DNA from: Tetragenococcus halophilus subsp. flandriensis
GTDB taxonomy: Bacteria > Bacillota > Bacilli > Lactobacillales > Enterococcaceae
Assembly (NCBI RefSeq): GCF_030161475.1
Contig: NZ_BSUG01000007.1
Location: 82,199 to 146,198, forward strand
Reading direction: 5' to 3'
Length of the DNA stretch: 64,000 nt
In this document: piece by piece, positions 19,096-29,768 of the stretch
How the letters are laid out: each line of letters starts with the position of its first letter
How positions within the stretch are numbered: position 1 is the first letter of the stretch
Position numbers and translations under genes: made by a program
Notes under the pieces: model-generated
Databases searched by the model: none
What the model saw: only the letters and a program-made list of their open reading frames with translations
Told to the model about the DNA's origin: nothing

Positions 19096-20334
19096 CTACT
19101 TTTGTTTTCTTATCATATCTCCAACTTGTACTGCTTGTTTCACTGGCATGGTTAATATCATCATAGGATGAGGCGCACGTTCAATCAATTCACCTTGCTC
19201 ATTATGCATTTCTGAGACTTGCTGAGTAAAATGACGCATTCCTGGTCCGTAAAACTCAATACGATCATCTAGGTTAAAAACATTACGCTGTCTTATAGTA
19301 GCAATTTGTGTATCTTTATCATAGCTAATCACTTCACCAACAAATTTATATTGTGGAATTTTCCGTCGTGGCCCAAATAATTGTTCATTTTCTGTCGGTA
19401 TATGATAATAAAAGCCAGTGGATAACTCGCGCTGGGCAACTTTCCATAACTCATCAATCCATTCTTGTTGACAACTATAGTTTTTTGGATCAGTCATATA
19501 ACTATCGACCGCCTTTTTATACACATTAGCTACGGTTGAAACATAATGAATAGACTTCATTCTTCCCTCAATTTTCAAACTATCAACACCGTTTTGAATA
19601 AGATCAGGCAAGTTTTCTATCATTGATAAATCTACAGCGCTCATTGAAAACTTTTCGGATGTCTTATTCTCAGCTAAATAATTACGTTCTGTGCCAAAAG
19701 GCAGATCAAATAAGTTATATTTCCAACGACAAGATTGAGAACACCCGCCGCGGTTAGCATCTCGCATTGACATATGATTTGATAAAGTACATCTTCCCGA
19801 ATAAGAAATACACATCGCACCATGAATAAAAGCTTCGATTTCAACTGAAGTATGCTGACGAATCTCTGCCACTTCTTCCATCGAAACTTCACGTGCTAAA
19901 ACAACCCGCTCCAAGCCTTCATTACGCCAAAATTCCAATGTTTCATAATTTGTAGCAGACGCTTGGGTAGACAGATGAACGGCTAGTCCTGGTGCTTCAG
20001 TAATACAAATTTCAACTAAAGCCGGATCAGAAATAATCACAGCTGCGACGCCTATATCACGAATTTTTCGAAAAAAATCTCCAGCGCCTGTTTGATTAGC
20101 TTCATGTGTTATCATATTTGCTGCTACATAAACCTTTGCATCATGTTTTTTAGCAAAATGAACCCCTTCTGCCATCTCTTTATAAGAAAAATTACCTGCT
20201 CGGCTACGTAAACTATAAGCATTTCCTCCAATATAAACAGCATCCGCACCATAGTTAATTGCCGTCTTTAATTTTTCCAAAGTGCCAGCTGGCGCTAAAA
20301 TTTCTGGTCTTTTTAATATTTGCTTTACCGTCAC
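19096..20334 (-). CDS. trhP2: U32 peptidase-family tRNA hydroxylation protein, TrhP2-like
   Basis: 412-residue U32 family protein. It opens RPEILAPAGTLEKLKTAINY and contains the Cys-rich Fe-S region MCISYSGRCTLSNHMS followed by GGCSQSCRWKY, then DLSMIENLPDLIQNGVDSLK. Although the family was first described as collagenase-like peptidases, the B. subtilis YrrN/YrrO pair and E. coli YegQ are needed for prephenate-dependent 5-hydroxyuridine at the tRNA wobble position. Its partner trhP1 lies 12 bases upstream. No protease active site is recognisable. A C-terminal beta-barrel-like segment (about 320-410) is present, as in YrrO. Confidence 0.85.
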   Translation of the reverse strand: MTVKQILKRPEILAPAGTLEKLKTAINYGADAVYIGGNAYSLRSRAGNFSYKEMAEGVHFAKKHDAKVYVAANMITHEANQTGAGDFFRKIRDIGVAAVIISDPALVEICITEAPGLAVHLSTQASATNYETLEFWRNEGLERVVLAREVSMEEVAEIRQHTSVEIEAFIHGAMCISYSGRCTLSNHMSMRDANRGGCSQSCRWKYNLFDLPFGTERNYLAENKTSEKFSMSAVDLSMIENLPDLIQNGVDSLKIEGRMKSIHYVSTVANVYKKAVDSYMTDPKNYSCQQEWIDELWKVAQRELSTGFYYHIPTENEQLFGPRRKIPQYKFVGEVISYDKDTQIATIRQRNVFNLDDRIEFYGPGMRHFTQQVSEMHNEQGELIERAPHPMMILTMPVKQAVQVGDMIRKQK

Positions 20335-20346
20335 TTTTATTACCCC

Positions 20347-21267
20347 TTATTTAATCTTTTCTGGATCTATATCATAAAAGCCAGTGGATAATGTTCGATG
20401 CACTGGATGTAGTTGATTAACTCGAGAAGCATAATAAGCTATTTGTCTTGTAGTATAAGTGTTTTTTTCAATTGCTTTTCTAATAATATCGTATAATTGA
20501 ATAATTTCTACAAAATTCTGCCCAGGCGTAAATATACCATCGAGTTTCCAAGTTTGATAACCGTTTGCCGTAAGTTCAGGCAACTCATTCATTAAACAAA
20601 TATCATCATTGGCAAAAACATGGGTGCCATGACTATCCTCATAAATTGAATAGTGAGTTTCTTCACGTTTTTTTTCAGACAAAAAAAGATTTTGTGATTT
20701 GTCATCTACTTCATCTTGTTTAGTATAATGAAGATAATTTTGTAAAAGTGGACGTTTCGAATGATGAATACAAGTAGCGCCGTAAACTAATACTTCAGTC
20801 GATATATTTAAACTAGTCGCCATTTTTTTCATCTCTGCAAAGGGCACTTCTCGTGCTAAAACAGCACCACTAGCTCCCTTTCTTCCCCAAAAATTGATCT
20901 GCCGGGCGCTAGTTACTAAAGTCTGCCCATCATAAATAAACGGAAGCGCCAGTTCAGGTTGTTGCTGCATGACAAAAATAATTCCAGGATCGCCTAATGA
21001 TATTTTATCCACATGGATACTTTTTAAAAAACGTAAATATTTTGGAATTTCTTTCATTTTAGCTGGATGCATAATCCCATTAACAGCAACCATTGCTTGT
21101 TTGCCTGCTGCATGAGCAAGTACCACAAGTTCCTTTTGTTCGCTTTTTGAAAAAGAATGGGGTAAACGTAATCCAAACTTTTCTTCCCCAAAGAAAATAG
21201 TATCCACACTGGGTAAAATCTCAGTTGCTTGATAAATAGATTCTACTGTTGCAATCATTTCAATCAT
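20347..21267 (-). CDS. trhP1: U32 peptidase-family tRNA hydroxylation protein, TrhP1-like
   Basis: 306-residue U32 family protein, first of the pair. Features: VDTIFFGEEKFGLRLPHSF, VDKISLGDPGIIFVMQQ, GATCIHHSKRPLLQNYLHYT and LTANGYQTWKLDGIF. It keeps only part of the Cys set found in TrhP2, as is usual for the YrrN-type partner. Expected role: with TrhP2, prephenate-dependent hydroxylation of U34 in tRNA. The ATG has SD ggagag. The assignment rests on pairing and family resemblance. Confidence 0.8.
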   Translation of the reverse strand: MIEMIATVESIYQATEILPSVDTIFFGEEKFGLRLPHSFSKSEQKELVVLAHAAGKQAMVAVNGIMHPAKMKEIPKYLRFLKSIHVDKISLGDPGIIFVMQQQPELALPFIYDGQTLVTSARQINFWGRKGASGAVLAREVPFAEMKKMATSLNISTEVLVYGATCIHHSKRPLLQNYLHYTKQDEVDDKSQNLFLSEKKREETHYSIYEDSHGTHVFANDDICLMNELPELTANGYQTWKLDGIFTPGQNFVEIIQLYDIIRKAIEKNTYTTRQIAYYASRVNQLHPVHRTLSTGFYDIDPEKIK

Positions 21268-21392
21268 ATTCTCTCTCCTTTTTCATATGCTATCACAAGC
21301 CAACTTGTTTTCCAATAAGGTAAGTGCAATGGTTCACGAATTTTCTTAACATTTTTACGCTCAACCTTTTTTAATCTATACATAATGCCATA

Positions 21393-21436
21393 TAAAAAAC
21401 TGCAGCTTCGCGCGACATTAGCCTAGCGAAACTGCA
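21393..21436 (-). terminator. Terminator after the HAD phosphatase gene
   Basis: gcagtttcgc / gcgaagctgc stem (one mismatch) on the minus strand followed by a T-rich stretch, 15 bases behind the stop codon. Confidence 0.75.
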
Positions 21437-21450
21437 AAGAAATTATGTTT

Positions 21451-22146
21451 CTACAATCTTCGGACAGCTTCATACAAAGAGGAATTTTTATCGAGTATTT
21501 GGTCAAACAAAAATGGCGATTGTGGTTTTTTACGCCCTCGGTGATTAAACCAAATAGCTTTCCAACCAGCGTTTTTTGCACCATCTATATCATTTTCATA
21601 AGAATCACCAATATAATAGGTCTCTTTTTTACTTAGCCCCATACTTTGTTCTACATACTCAAATAAATGAATATCCGGTTTACTAAAACCTACAGACGAA
21701 GAAATGAAAATATTACTTTCTGAAATCCATTTCATCAATCCCAATTGTTGGATTTTTGCCCATTGATGGTTAGTAGGACCATTAGTAATTAATCCAAGGG
21801 AAATATTATGATGTGTACAATAGAAAAGCGCCTCTTTAGCGTCTTCCAACAGTTCTATTTGTCCTTGAAAATATTTATAATCCTCTTGAAATTGCAGTGC
21901 TTGGGTTGATGTTAATTGCATACCAAATTGCGCACAAGCATTTTGCATACGATAAACATACATATCCTCTAACTTCATTTCTCCTGTATGTGTCAAAGGA
22001 AATACTTCATCGGCAAAGCTTCGACTAAATAAGTACAAATCTTCTATTTGAGAAGTGGGAAAAAGAAAATTTTTTTGGACAGCTTTTTTAAACGGCTCTA
22101 ATTGGTCATATAATGTATCATCTAAATCAAAAAGTACAGACGTCAT
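21451..22146 (-). CDS. HAD-superfamily nucleotidase, YjjG type
   Basis: 231-residue haloacid-dehalogenase hydrolase. Motif I SVLFDLDDTLYDQ (nucleophile first Asp), motif II LGLITNGP, motif III Lys in VGFSKPDIHLFEY, motif IV YIGDSYENDIDGAKNAGW. The YjjG/YfnB group dephosphorylates nucleoside monophosphates, including non-canonical pyrimidines, and the match is at family level. Single-gene unit with its own terminator. Confidence 0.8.
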   Translation of the reverse strand: MTSVLFDLDDTLYDQLEPFKKAVQKNFLFPTSQIEDLYLFSRSFADEVFPLTHTGEMKLEDMYVYRMQNACAQFGMQLTSTQALQFQEDYKYFQGQIELLEDAKEALFYCTHHNISLGLITNGPTNHQWAKIQQLGLMKWISESNIFISSSVGFSKPDIHLFEYVEQSMGLSKKETYYIGDSYENDIDGAKNAGWKAIWFNHRGRKKPQSPFLFDQILDKNSSLYEAVRRL

Positions 22147-22242
22147 TTTTTGCTCCTATCATTTATTTTCAACTATTTATTATAAAGAAATTTCAATAAA
22201 AAGGCAAAATAGTTTTTTGAGTAAAAGTTTTTTCTAAGCTTC

Positions 22243-22280
22243 TAAAAAAGCACGTAAGAAGTTGAACTTCCTACGTGCTA
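22243..22280 (-). terminator. Terminator after clpC
   Basis: agcacgtaggaagtt / aagttcttacgtgct-type stem with loop of about 7 bases and a T-run on the minus strand. Confidence 0.85.
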
Positions 22281-22303
22281 GCAAAACATCCTTATTTAGT
22301 TAA

Positions 22304-24796
22304 TTAGGCTTCTTGCAATGTTTGTTCTTTCTTTGGCTCTTTTACATTCAAAGTAATCTTACCTTTTGAAGCACCAATCGTGACACGACTACCGAAATAA
22401 ATTTCTCCAGATAGCAAGGCTTCACTCAAGCGATCTTCAATTTCTTTTTGCAAAGCACGGCGAATCGGCCGAGCCCCATATTCTGGATCAAAGCCGGCCT
22501 CTCCAATAACGTCGATAGCTGCCGGTGTGATTTTAAGTTGAATATCTTGTTCTTCCATACGTTTAACGACAGATTTACTCATAATTTTTACAATTTCATG
22601 GATTTCATCTTTTTCTAACGAACGGAACACAATGGTTTCATCCACACGGTTCAAGAATTCTGGACGGAATGCTTTCTTCAATTCTTCTAGGATACGTTTT
22701 TGCATAGCTTCATGATCTTGTTTAACATCTACTACATTGAAGCCAACATTTGTTTCTTCACGTATTTCTTGAGCACCGATGTTTGAAGTCATAATCAAGA
22801 TCGTATTACGAAAATCAACAGAACGTCCTTTTGAATCTGTCAATTGTCCATCATCCAATACTTGTAATAAGGTATTAAAAACTTCTGGGTGCGCCTTTTC
22901 AACTTCATCGAGTAAAATTACGGAGTAAGGTTTTGAACGAACTTTTTCGGTTAATTGACCTCCTTCATCATAACCAACATAACCTGGAGGTGAACCGATC
23001 AAACGACTCGTACTGTATTTTTCCATATACTCACTCATGTCTAAACGAATCAAAGCATCTTCTTCACCAAACATTGATTCAGCCAATGTTTTGGCTAGCT
23101 CAGTTTTCCCAACTCCTGTTGGTCCTAAAAACATGAAAGAACCAATTGGACGATTTGGATCTTTTAATCCACTACGAGCACGTCGAATAGAACGAGCTAC
23201 TGCATTTACTGCTTCATCTTGTCCGACAACACGTTCATGCAGGTCTTTTTCCAGATCTAGCAAACGTTGACTTTCTTTTTTCTCCATTTGCTCTAGCGGT
23301 ACACCTGTCCATTGTGACACAACAGAGGCAACATCTTCTTCTGTCACTTTATCGGTAAAACCAGAAGCTTCTTTAGCTTCTTTATAAGAAACTTCTTGCA
23401 GTTGCTTGTTCAACGCTTGTTCTTGCTTACGTAAACTAGCTGCCTTTTCAAAATCTTGATTTCTAATCGCTGCTTCTTTTTCCTCTGTCACTTCCAGCAA
23501 TTGATCTTGGACAACAGCCGTCTCTGAAACTTCATCGGACTGATCCAAACGAACTTTAGCTGCTGACTCATCCATTAGGTCGATGGCTTTATCTGGTAAT
23601 TGTCTTCCATTGATGTAACGAACAGAAAACTGAACACAAGCTCGTAATGCCTCGTCGGTAATTTCAACGTTATGATGCTTTTCATAGCGAACCCGCAAGC
23701 CTCCTAAGATTTCTACTGCATCATCAGGTGTTGGCTCGTCTACCTGAACTCTGGCAAAACGTCGTTCTAATGCTGAGTCTTTTTCGATATATTTTTGATA
23801 CTCATCAGAAGTTGTCGCTCCAATGGTTTGTAACTCGCCGCGGGCAAGTGCTGGTTTTAAGATATTAGAAGCATCGATAGCGCCTTCTGCTCCTCCAGCA
23901 CCAATTAAGGTGTGTAATTCATCAATAAACAAAATAATTTGTCCATCTTGATAAATCTCATCAATAATTTTTTTCATGCGATCTTCAAATTCGCCCCGGT
24001 ATTTTGTTCCAGCAACTAATGAGCCTATATCTAACATCATTAACCTTTTTGACTGCATATCTTGCGGAACTTCTCCGTTAGTAATTTTTTGGGCTAAACC
24101 TTCAGCAATTGCTGTTTTACCAACGCCTGGGTCACCTACCAAGGCTGGATTATTCTTAGTACGGCGACTTAATATTTGAATAAGACGCTTCACTTCTTTA
24201 TTACGACCAACAACCGGGTCTAAACGTTTTTCCCGAGCTAATTTTGTTAAATCACGTGCGAGTGAATCCAAAGTTGGCGTGCCTTCTTGTGCTTGTTGCT
24301 GTCTTCCTTGAGCTGGACGACGTCGGTTTGCACCATTTGCACTTTTATTTTGGTTCACACCCATTTTTTTCTTCAAGAGTTGACGCATTTTCGCTAAACT
24401 TAGACCTAGGTTCAACATAATACGCGAAGCTAGGATTTCTTCATCACGTAATAAGCCTAAAAGTAAATGTTCTGTACCCACTTGTGATGAGCCTAAACGC
24501 TTCGCTTCATCACCTGCATAGGCAAAAATTTGTCTAGCTCTTGGCGAATAAGGTAGATAGCCACTTACCGGATAACTAGTCATCGTGCCATAACCTGTTA
24601 AGTGTTCAATTTCTTCACGAATATCATTCTCATTCACATTCATTTCACGTAATGTTTTTCCAGCAATACCATTAGGTTCAATTAATAAGGCTAGTAAAAC
24701 GTGTTCTGACCCTACGGTTTGATGTTTAAAACGTTTTGCTTCTTCTTGGGCGATTTGTAATACTTCTTTAGCGCGCTGAGTAAATAGTTCGTCCAT
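22304..24796 (-). CDS. clpC: ATP-dependent Clp protease ATP-binding subunit ClpC
   Basis: AAA+ unfoldase that feeds damaged or regulatory proteins to ClpP. 830 residues. Two N-terminal Clp repeats (about 1-145), first AAA module with Walker [15 protein letters not shown] and [17 protein letters not shown], a middle UVR/coiled-coil segment (about 420-470), and second AAA module with [14 protein letters not shown] and [14 protein letters not shown]. The C-terminal D2 small domain ends in a short basic/acidic tail. It lies 18 bases behind ctsR. The mcsA and mcsB genes that sit between them in Bacillus are absent here, as in enterococci and lactobacilli. Regulated by the CtsR box upstream of ctsR. 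Confidence 0.96.
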   Translation of the reverse strand: MDELFTQRAKEVLQIAQEEAKRFKHQTVGSEHVLLALLIEPNGIAGKTLREMNVNENDIREEIEHLTGYGTMTSYPVSGYLPYSPRARQIFAYAGDEAKRLGSSQVGTEHLLLGLLRDEEILASRIMLNLGLSLAKMRQLLKKKMGVNQNKSANGANRRRPAQGRQQQAQEGTPTLDSLARDLTKLAREKRLDPVVGRNKEVKRLIQILSRRTKNNPALVGDPGVGKTAIAEGLAQKITNGEVPQDMQSKRLMMLDIGSLVAGTKYRGEFEDRMKKIIDEIYQDGQIILFIDELHTLIGAGGAEGAIDASNILKPALARGELQTIGATTSDEYQKYIEKDSALERRFARVQVDEPTPDDAVEILGGLRVRYEKHHNVEITDEALRACVQFSVRYINGRQLPDKAIDLMDESAAKVRLDQSDEVSETAVVQDQLLEVTEEKEAAIRNQDFEKAASLRKQEQALNKQLQEVSYKEAKEASGFTDKVTEEDVASVVSQWTGVPLEQMEKKESQRLLDLEKDLHERVVGQDEAVNAVARSIRRARSGLKDPNRPIGSFMFLGPTGVGKTELAKTLAESMFGEEDALIRLDMSEYMEKYSTSRLIGSPPGYVGYDEGGQLTEKVRSKPYSVILLDEVEKAHPEVFNTLLQVLDDGQLTDSKGRSVDFRNTILIMTSNIGAQEIREETNVGFNVVDVKQDHEAMQKRILEELKKAFRPEFLNRVDETIVFRSLEKDEIHEIVKIMSKSVVKRMEEQDIQLKITPAAIDVIGEAGFDPEYGARPIRRALQKEIEDRLSEALLSGEIYFGSRVTIGASKGKITLNVKEPKKEQTLQEA

Positions 24797-24813
24797 ATTT
24801 TCACTTCCTATCT

Positions 24814-25275
24814 TTATAATTCATAGCTCAATCGTTCTAGTACGCCATGCATAATATTTGCTCGTATGTTTTCTTCTTTAACTGATTTTCCTAAAGCTAC
24901 TTTACTAATTGTTACTAATAATAAATTACCTTCTCTTTTAGAAAGAATCCCTTCTTCATATAATTTCTGAATAATTGCTATTCCATCTTTTTCTGAGAGT
25001 GATTGATCAAATAATTGGTTCACTTGTTCTAAAAATTGATGATAATTAGAAATTTGAACTTTTTCGATTCGAATATAGCCGCCACCACCTCGTTTACTTT
25101 CAACGGTATAACCTCGTTGTACAGTAAAACGTGTATTGATGACATAATTGATTTGTGAAGGTACACAATTGAATAAATCTGCCATCTCAGCGCGACGAAT
25201 TTCAATCATCTCGCTTTCTTCCAGAATCTTCTTTAAATAAGCTTCAATCATATCAGAAGTATTTTGATGACTCAT
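24814..25275 (-). CDS. ctsR: Transcriptional repressor of class III heat-shock genes CtsR
   Basis: Dimeric winged-helix repressor, 153 residues, with AEMADLFNCVPSQINYVINT and the DNA-binding wing glycine cluster VESKRGGGGYIRI that acts as the temperature sensor in this family. It represses its own operon (ctsR-clpC) through a heptad direct repeat located just in front of the gene. The start ATG follows SD ggaggg. Confidence 0.95.
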   Translation of the reverse strand: MSHQNTSDMIEAYLKKILEESEMIEIRRAEMADLFNCVPSQINYVINTRFTVQRGYTVESKRGGGGYIRIEKVQISNYHQFLEQVNQLFDQSLSEKDGIAIIQKLYEEGILSKREGNLLLVTISKVALGKSVKEENIRANIMHGVLERLSYEL

Positions 25276-25291
25276 CTGCTCGTGACCCTCC

Positions 25292-25317
25292 TTTGACTAT
25301 TATTGACCTTTATTATA
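25292..25317 (-). promoter_or_regulatory. CtsR box and promoter of ctsR-clpC
   Basis: On the minus strand GGTCAAT-AAT-AGTCAAA (25308-25292) matches the CtsR operator, a direct heptad repeat with 3-base spacer. TATAAT (25312-25317) lies immediately upstream and a weak -35 (TTTCCA) 17 bases before it. The box covers the transcription start and ends at the SD. Confidence 0.85.
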
Positions 25318-25374
25318 ACGAATTTTTCATTACTTGGAAAGGATAAGGTCTTGTTATCATCAAATACTTAGCAA

Positions 25375-25414
25375 AAAATAAAAGACGACCGATGGGTTTA
25401 TCGTTCGTCTTTTA
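25375..25414 (-). terminator. Terminator after prkC
   Basis: aaagacgaacgat / atcggtcgtcttt stem with loop and T-run on the minus strand. Confidence 0.85.
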
Positions 25415-25420
25415 TCTAAA

Positions 25421-27670
25421 TTAAGGTACCTGTACAGTTTCAGCTTCATCTAGCTCACGGCTAACTTTTTCTTCATCATCACGTTGCACAGCGATTGTTG
25501 CTTCCTCTCCTTCTTCAATGGTAACAGGAACACTGATTGTCTCTTTATCATCTTCTGAGTCTAAAATAATTTGCTCATACTGTTCATTATCATGGTCCAT
25601 ATCTGTAAGCCAAACAGTAATCGTCTGACTCGATGAGTCATTATTTTCTTCATCTTCACTATCTTCAGTGTCTTTACTGACTTCGCTGCTATCTTCACTG
25701 TCGTCGTTACCTTTAAAGGAAGCTTCTACATCCACCGTAAATTTCTTTGTCTCAGGCTCTTCTTCCTCGCCTTTTGAAACAAGCATATTCACTGTGCTTC
25801 CCTTATCTTCTGTTGAACCAGCCGAAGGATCTGTACTGATAACATCGCCTTCGTCGACAGAATCGTCAAATTCTTCTTCTTTTTCTACTTTAAAGCCAGC
25901 ATCTTCCAATTGTTCTACTGCTTCATTTTCGGAATCCCCTTCTACATCAGGGATTTCAACTTGTTCTTGTCCAGCACTTACAGAAAAAACAATAGGAGTA
26001 TCCGCCGGGATTACTTCTTCGCCTTCGCTTGGTGTTTGGTCAATAATCGTTCCACTTGATTGTTCACTATAACTTTGCTGAATTTCTACCGAATTATCTC
26101 CCAAGCCCATACCTCGCAAGCTACTTCTAGCTGCATCTTCTGTGCTACCAATAAAATTAACCATAGACACCGGGGCAGGACCATTGCTTATAACAAATGA
26201 TACTTCCGTTTCTTCTGGCACCACTTCTTCTCCTTCATTAGGAGTCTGACTAATAATTTGTCCGGCTGGAACTGAATCATTAAATTCTTCTTCTGAAGAA
26301 ATATTACTTTCTTTAAATTCTAGCTCTTTTAGTTTGTCCAGTGCGTCTTCATAAGTTTGTTCTGTATAATCGTCCATTTCTACTTCTGGACTGCCGGAAC
26401 TGATATATAAAACCACTTCTTGACTTTGCTTGATCTCAGCGCCTTCTTGCGGCGTTGTTTTAACGATCCGCCCTTCTTCTTGATTATCGCTAGGATATTC
26501 TCTTGTCTGATCAGCGGCTTGTACTCCACTTTCACGTAGTTTTTCTCTAGCCGCAGATTCCGTAAGACCGGCGACTTCAGGTACAGCAACTTCATCTCTT
26601 GAGCCAGCCAAAGATAGATAAGTGCCCAAGCCGATCATCGCTAGTATCGCAACAAAAATCGCTAATAAAATCAGCCATTTTTTCTTTTTTTTCTTAGGTT
26701 TTTTATTTTTTTCATCTTCTTCAGTTGCTTTAGCAGCTTCTGTATCCTCTTCTTCATTATTAGAAAGGGGGTTATCTGTAATCGGCGTTATTATTTTTGT
26801 GTCATTGTTCATTGCTTGCGGATGCCAAGCTGCTTCATTCTGACGTTCTGGTGATAAAACCGTTTCTAAGTCTTTACTCATTTCTTCAACTGTTTTATAA
26901 CGGTCTGTAGGTTCTTTAGCTGTTGCTTTTAACACTACATTTTCTAGCGCTTGTGGTATATTTTCATCACGTTCTCTCAATGAAGGAATTTCATCTTGAA
27001 AGTGTTTTAAAGCAATAGTGACTGCAGATTCACCATCAAAAGGCACACTACCTGTCAACATCTCATATAAAATAATACCAATAGCATAAATATCAGATTG
27101 ACTTGTCGCCATACTCCCTCTTGCTTGTTCAGGTGAGAGGTAGTGCACTGAGCCTAGCATACTATTTGTTTGCGTGATCGATGTTTCCGATAAGGCAATT
27201 GCAATACCAAAGTCAGTGATTTTTACTACACCTTCATCATTTAGCAAAATATTTTGCGGTTTTAAGTCCCGATGGATGATTCGGTGCTCGTGGGCTAAGG
27301 CAACTGCAGAAAGGATCTGCTGCATTATATTGATAACAACAGAATAGTCCATAGGATAATGAGTCTGGATATAACGTTTTAAATCCATTCCCTTAACATA
27401 TTCCATAACTAAATACTGCATTCCGTCTTCTTCTCCTACATCATAGACAGAAACAATATTAGGATGGACTAACTCGGTAGCTGCTAATGCTTCTCTTTGA
27501 AAACGACGAATGGCATCTTGATCATTTTGAAAATCATAACGCAAAACTTTAATGGCAACTTCTCGGTCTAAAATCAAATCATCAGCTAAAAAGACATTGG
27601 CCATTCCGCCCATGCCAACGTTGCCTTTAATTAGATATCGACCACTCAGTTTCTTGCCAATATCAAGCAT
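25421..27670 (-). CDS. prkC: Serine/threonine protein kinase with PASTA domains
   Basis: Membrane kinase of the PrkC/StkP/PknB class that senses muropeptides or lipid II and controls cell-wall metabolism and stress. 749 residues. Kinase domain about 1-270: [17 protein letters not shown]-loop, Lys in [27 protein letters not shown] Lys-rich juxtamembrane stretch precedes one transmembrane helix near 335-355. Four PASTA repeats follow (about 360-635), then an acidic Ser/Asp/Glu-rich tail of about 110 residues ending in a short folded-looking segment. The ATG at 27670 overlaps the stop of the phosphatase gene (translational coupling). Confidence 0.94.
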   Translation of the reverse strand: MLDIGKKLSGRYLIKGNVGMGGMANVFLADDLILDREVAIKVLRYDFQNDQDAIRRFQREALAATELVHPNIVSVYDVGEEDGMQYLVMEYVKGMDLKRYIQTHYPMDYSVVINIMQQILSAVALAHEHRIIHRDLKPQNILLNDEGVVKITDFGIAIALSETSITQTNSMLGSVHYLSPEQARGSMATSQSDIYAIGIILYEMLTGSVPFDGESAVTIALKHFQDEIPSLRERDENIPQALENVVLKATAKEPTDRYKTVEEMSKDLETVLSPERQNEAAWHPQAMNNDTKIITPITDNPLSNNEEEDTEAAKATEEDEKNKKPKKKKKKWLILLAIFVAILAMIGLGTYLSLAGSRDEVAVPEVAGLTESAAREKLRESGVQAADQTREYPSDNQEEGRIVKTTPQEGAEIKQSQEVVLYISSGSPEVEMDDYTEQTYEDALDKLKELEFKESNISSEEEFNDSVPAGQIISQTPNEGEEVVPEETEVSFVISNGPAPVSMVNFIGSTEDAARSSLRGMGLGDNSVEIQQSYSEQSSGTIIDQTPSEGEEVIPADTPIVFSVSAGQEQVEIPDVEGDSENEAVEQLEDAGFKVEKEEEFDDSVDEGDVISTDPSAGSTEDKGSTVNMLVSKGEEEEPETKKFTVDVEASFKGNDDSEDSSEVSKDTEDSEDEENNDSSSQTITVWLTDMDHDNEQYEQIILDSEDDKETISVPVTIEEGEEATIAVQRDDEEKVSRELDEAETVQVP

Positions 27671-28406
27671 CAGCAACACCTCCAAAGCCGATCATAAGCG
27701 CAGTAATATTATCAAGGCCCCCACGATCATTGGCTGCATCGATCATTTTTTCCACCGCTTCTTCAGCGTTCGGATTCTTTAAAATAAGTTGAGCAATTTC
27801 TTCTTCAGACACCATATTAGTCAAACCATCCGAGCACAAAAGTAAATAATCTTTCGCATCAATCAAATGTGAGGATACATCTACTTCAATTGTACCAGGC
27901 ATTCCAACACATTGTGTCACAATATTTTTCTGTGGATGATTGGCAGCCATCTCTTTTGAAATTTCACCTGTTTTGACTAACTCATTGACCAAAGAATGAT
28001 CTTCTGTTAGTTGAACCAATTGCTTTTCAATTAAAGTATAAATCCGACTATCTCCCACATGGGCAATAGTAAAGTCATCTTCAAAAACAGCGACTGCTTC
28101 AATTGTAGTCCCCATACCTGCGAATTCAGGTGTTGCTTGGCCAGCTTGATAGATTGCAGCATTTTCTTCTTGAATCGTTTTAACTAACCATTTAGCGGCT
28201 TTTTCACTATCGGTTATTTTATTTTTTTCCCATTGTCTTCCAATTTCATTGACTGCCGTTTTACTAGCAACATCACCAGCTTGGTGGCCGCCCATACCGT
28301 CAGCCAACATCGCAAGCGTATAGCCTTTTTTGTTTTCGAATACACCAACGTAATCTTGATTTGTATTTCGTATTTTTCCTACGTCGCTTTGAAAACTGAT
28401 TTCCAT
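27663..28406 (-). CDS. stp: PP2C-type Ser/Thr protein phosphatase
   Basis: Metal-dependent phosphatase (247 residues) that reverses PrkC phosphorylation. PP2C motifs in order: [42 protein letters not shown] and [15 protein letters not shown], supplying the Asp residues for the two metal ions. The stop overlaps the prkC start by 8 bases. Known elsewhere as PrpC or Stp. Confidence 0.94.
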   Translation of the reverse strand: MEISFQSDVGKIRNTNQDYVGVFENKKGYTLAMLADGMGGHQAGDVASKTAVNEIGRQWEKNKITDSEKAAKWLVKTIQEENAAIYQAGQATPEFAGMGTTIEAVAVFEDDFTIAHVGDSRIYTLIEKQLVQLTEDHSLVNELVKTGEISKEMAANHPQKNIVTQCVGMPGTIEVDVSSHLIDAKDYLLLCSDGLTNMVSEEEIAQLILKNPNAEEAVEKMIDAANDRGGLDNITALMIGFGGVADA

Positions 28407-28415
28407 TCCTTCACC

Positions 28416-29768
28416 TCATCGTTTTTTCCGTAAACAACTGATAAAAAAACCGTCCGTATAATATTGATGCGGAAATATTGTTAACATTTTTTCTTTTAAA
28501 CTGGCATTTAGATTTTCATTCACTGGCACTTCTATCAATTCAAATTCAGGATGTTTTTGTAAAAATTGTTTGACCACTTCTTGATTTTCTTCCGGTAAAA
28601 TCGTACATGTGCTATAAACCAATATTCCTGAAGGTTTTAAGTTCGGAGCAACACTTTCCAAAATCTCTAATTGAATAGACCTTAAACTTTGTAAATCTTC
28701 CGGTTTCTTTACATATTTTATATCTGGTTTACGACGCATCAAACCTAATCCAGAACAAGGCGCGTCAACTAAGATTCGATCAAATGAAGATTGCGCAAAT
28801 GTATTACTTACTTTTCTAGCATCTAGCTCTTTAGTTTTTACCACATCTTCAACATGCATTCGGATAGCATTTTCTTCAATCAAACGTACTTTTTGTTTAT
28901 GAATATCAAGTGCTGTAACTTGTCCATTTTCTTGCGCATCTAAAAAAGAAGCAATATGCGTAGTCTTCCCACCTGGAGAAGCGCAAGCATCCAATACCTG
29001 ATGCTTATTTTCAATTTGTAAAGCTGGTGCTACCAGCATAGAGCTTTCATCTTGAATCGTCAATAAGCCATCATTAAACAACTGACTTTTTGCGACAAAA
29101 CCTTTCTTTGCTATAATACCATATTCAGAAATAGCACTTTCTATAGCCTCGATCCCTTCTTGAGCTAAACTTTCTATGGCCTGTTTTCGCGTGATTCTAC
29201 GTGTATCTACTCTTAAACTTACTTGACTAGGAGAAAATAAAGAAATTCCTAATTGTTTGGTCTGTTCCATCCCTATTTCTTCTACTAATCGTTTAGTTAG
29301 CCATTGTGGCATAGAAATTTGTGTGGCTAAACGTTTGATTGGATCATCTATTGTCGCGGTATCCGATAAACCTTGCCGTTTAATATTACGTAACACACCA
29401 TTCACAAACTTACCAATTCCTGCATTTCCACGAACTTTGGCAATATCGACCGCTTCATTTAAAATCGCGTGGTCAGGGATTCGATTAAGAAAATAAAGCT
29501 GATATATCGATAATTCTAAAAGTAATTTTACCCAAGCGTCTATTTTTTTTGCATTTGCAATAAAGGGTTTCAAATAAAATTCCAGCAATAGCTGGCGACT
29601 CACAGTTCCATAAACAAGTTCAGTCAACAATCGGCTATCTTTAGCACTAAGTTGTCCTTTTTTGATTTCTTCGTTTAAAAGTAAGTTAGAATAAGCGCCG
29701 CCCTTTTGAATTCTTTCTAGCGCTTGTAAGGCCGCAAAACGAACAGTTTTTTTCGCATCATGACTCAT
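28416..29768 (-). CDS. rsmB: 16S rRNA (cytosine-967-C5)-methyltransferase
   Basis: SAM-dependent RNA methyltransferase, 450 residues. N-terminal NusB-like RNA-binding domain (about 1-135, AALQALERIQKGGAYSNLLL), then the Rossmann catalytic domain with DACASPGGKTTHIA (SAM loop), DAPCSGLGLMRRKPD (motif IV Cys) and YSTCTILPEEN (catalytic motif VI Cys). The ATG at 29768 overlaps the end of fmt by 11 bases; an earlier in-frame start would overlap further and lacks an SD. Confidence 0.94.
   Translation of the reverse strand: MSHDAKKTVRFAALQALERIQKGGAYSNLLLNEEIKKGQLSAKDSRLLTELVYGTVSRQLLLEFYLKPFIANAKKIDAWVKLLLELSIYQLYFLNRIPDHAILNEAVDIAKVRGNAGIGKFVNGVLRNIKRQGLSDTATIDDPIKRLATQISMPQWLTKRLVEEIGMEQTKQLGISLFSPSQVSLRVDTRRITRKQAIESLAQEGIEAIESAISEYGIIAKKGFVAKSQLFNDGLLTIQDESSMLVAPALQIENKHQVLDACASPGGKTTHIASFLDAQENGQVTALDIHKQKVRLIEENAIRMHVEDVVKTKELDARKVSNTFAQSSFDRILVDAPCSGLGLMRRKPDIKYVKKPEDLQSLRSIQLEILESVAPNLKPSGILVYSTCTILPEENQEVVKQFLQKHPEFELIEVPVNENLNASLKEKMLTIFPHQYYTDGFFISCLRKKR

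Noticed and set aside
25668..26072. 134-codon plus-strand frame opposite prkC
   Set aside because: Ser/Thr-rich mirror of the acidic and PASTA coding sequence on the other strand; no SD.
28416..28433. Possible fusion of rsmB with the phosphatase gene
   Set aside because: Separate stop and start codons with an SD between them.
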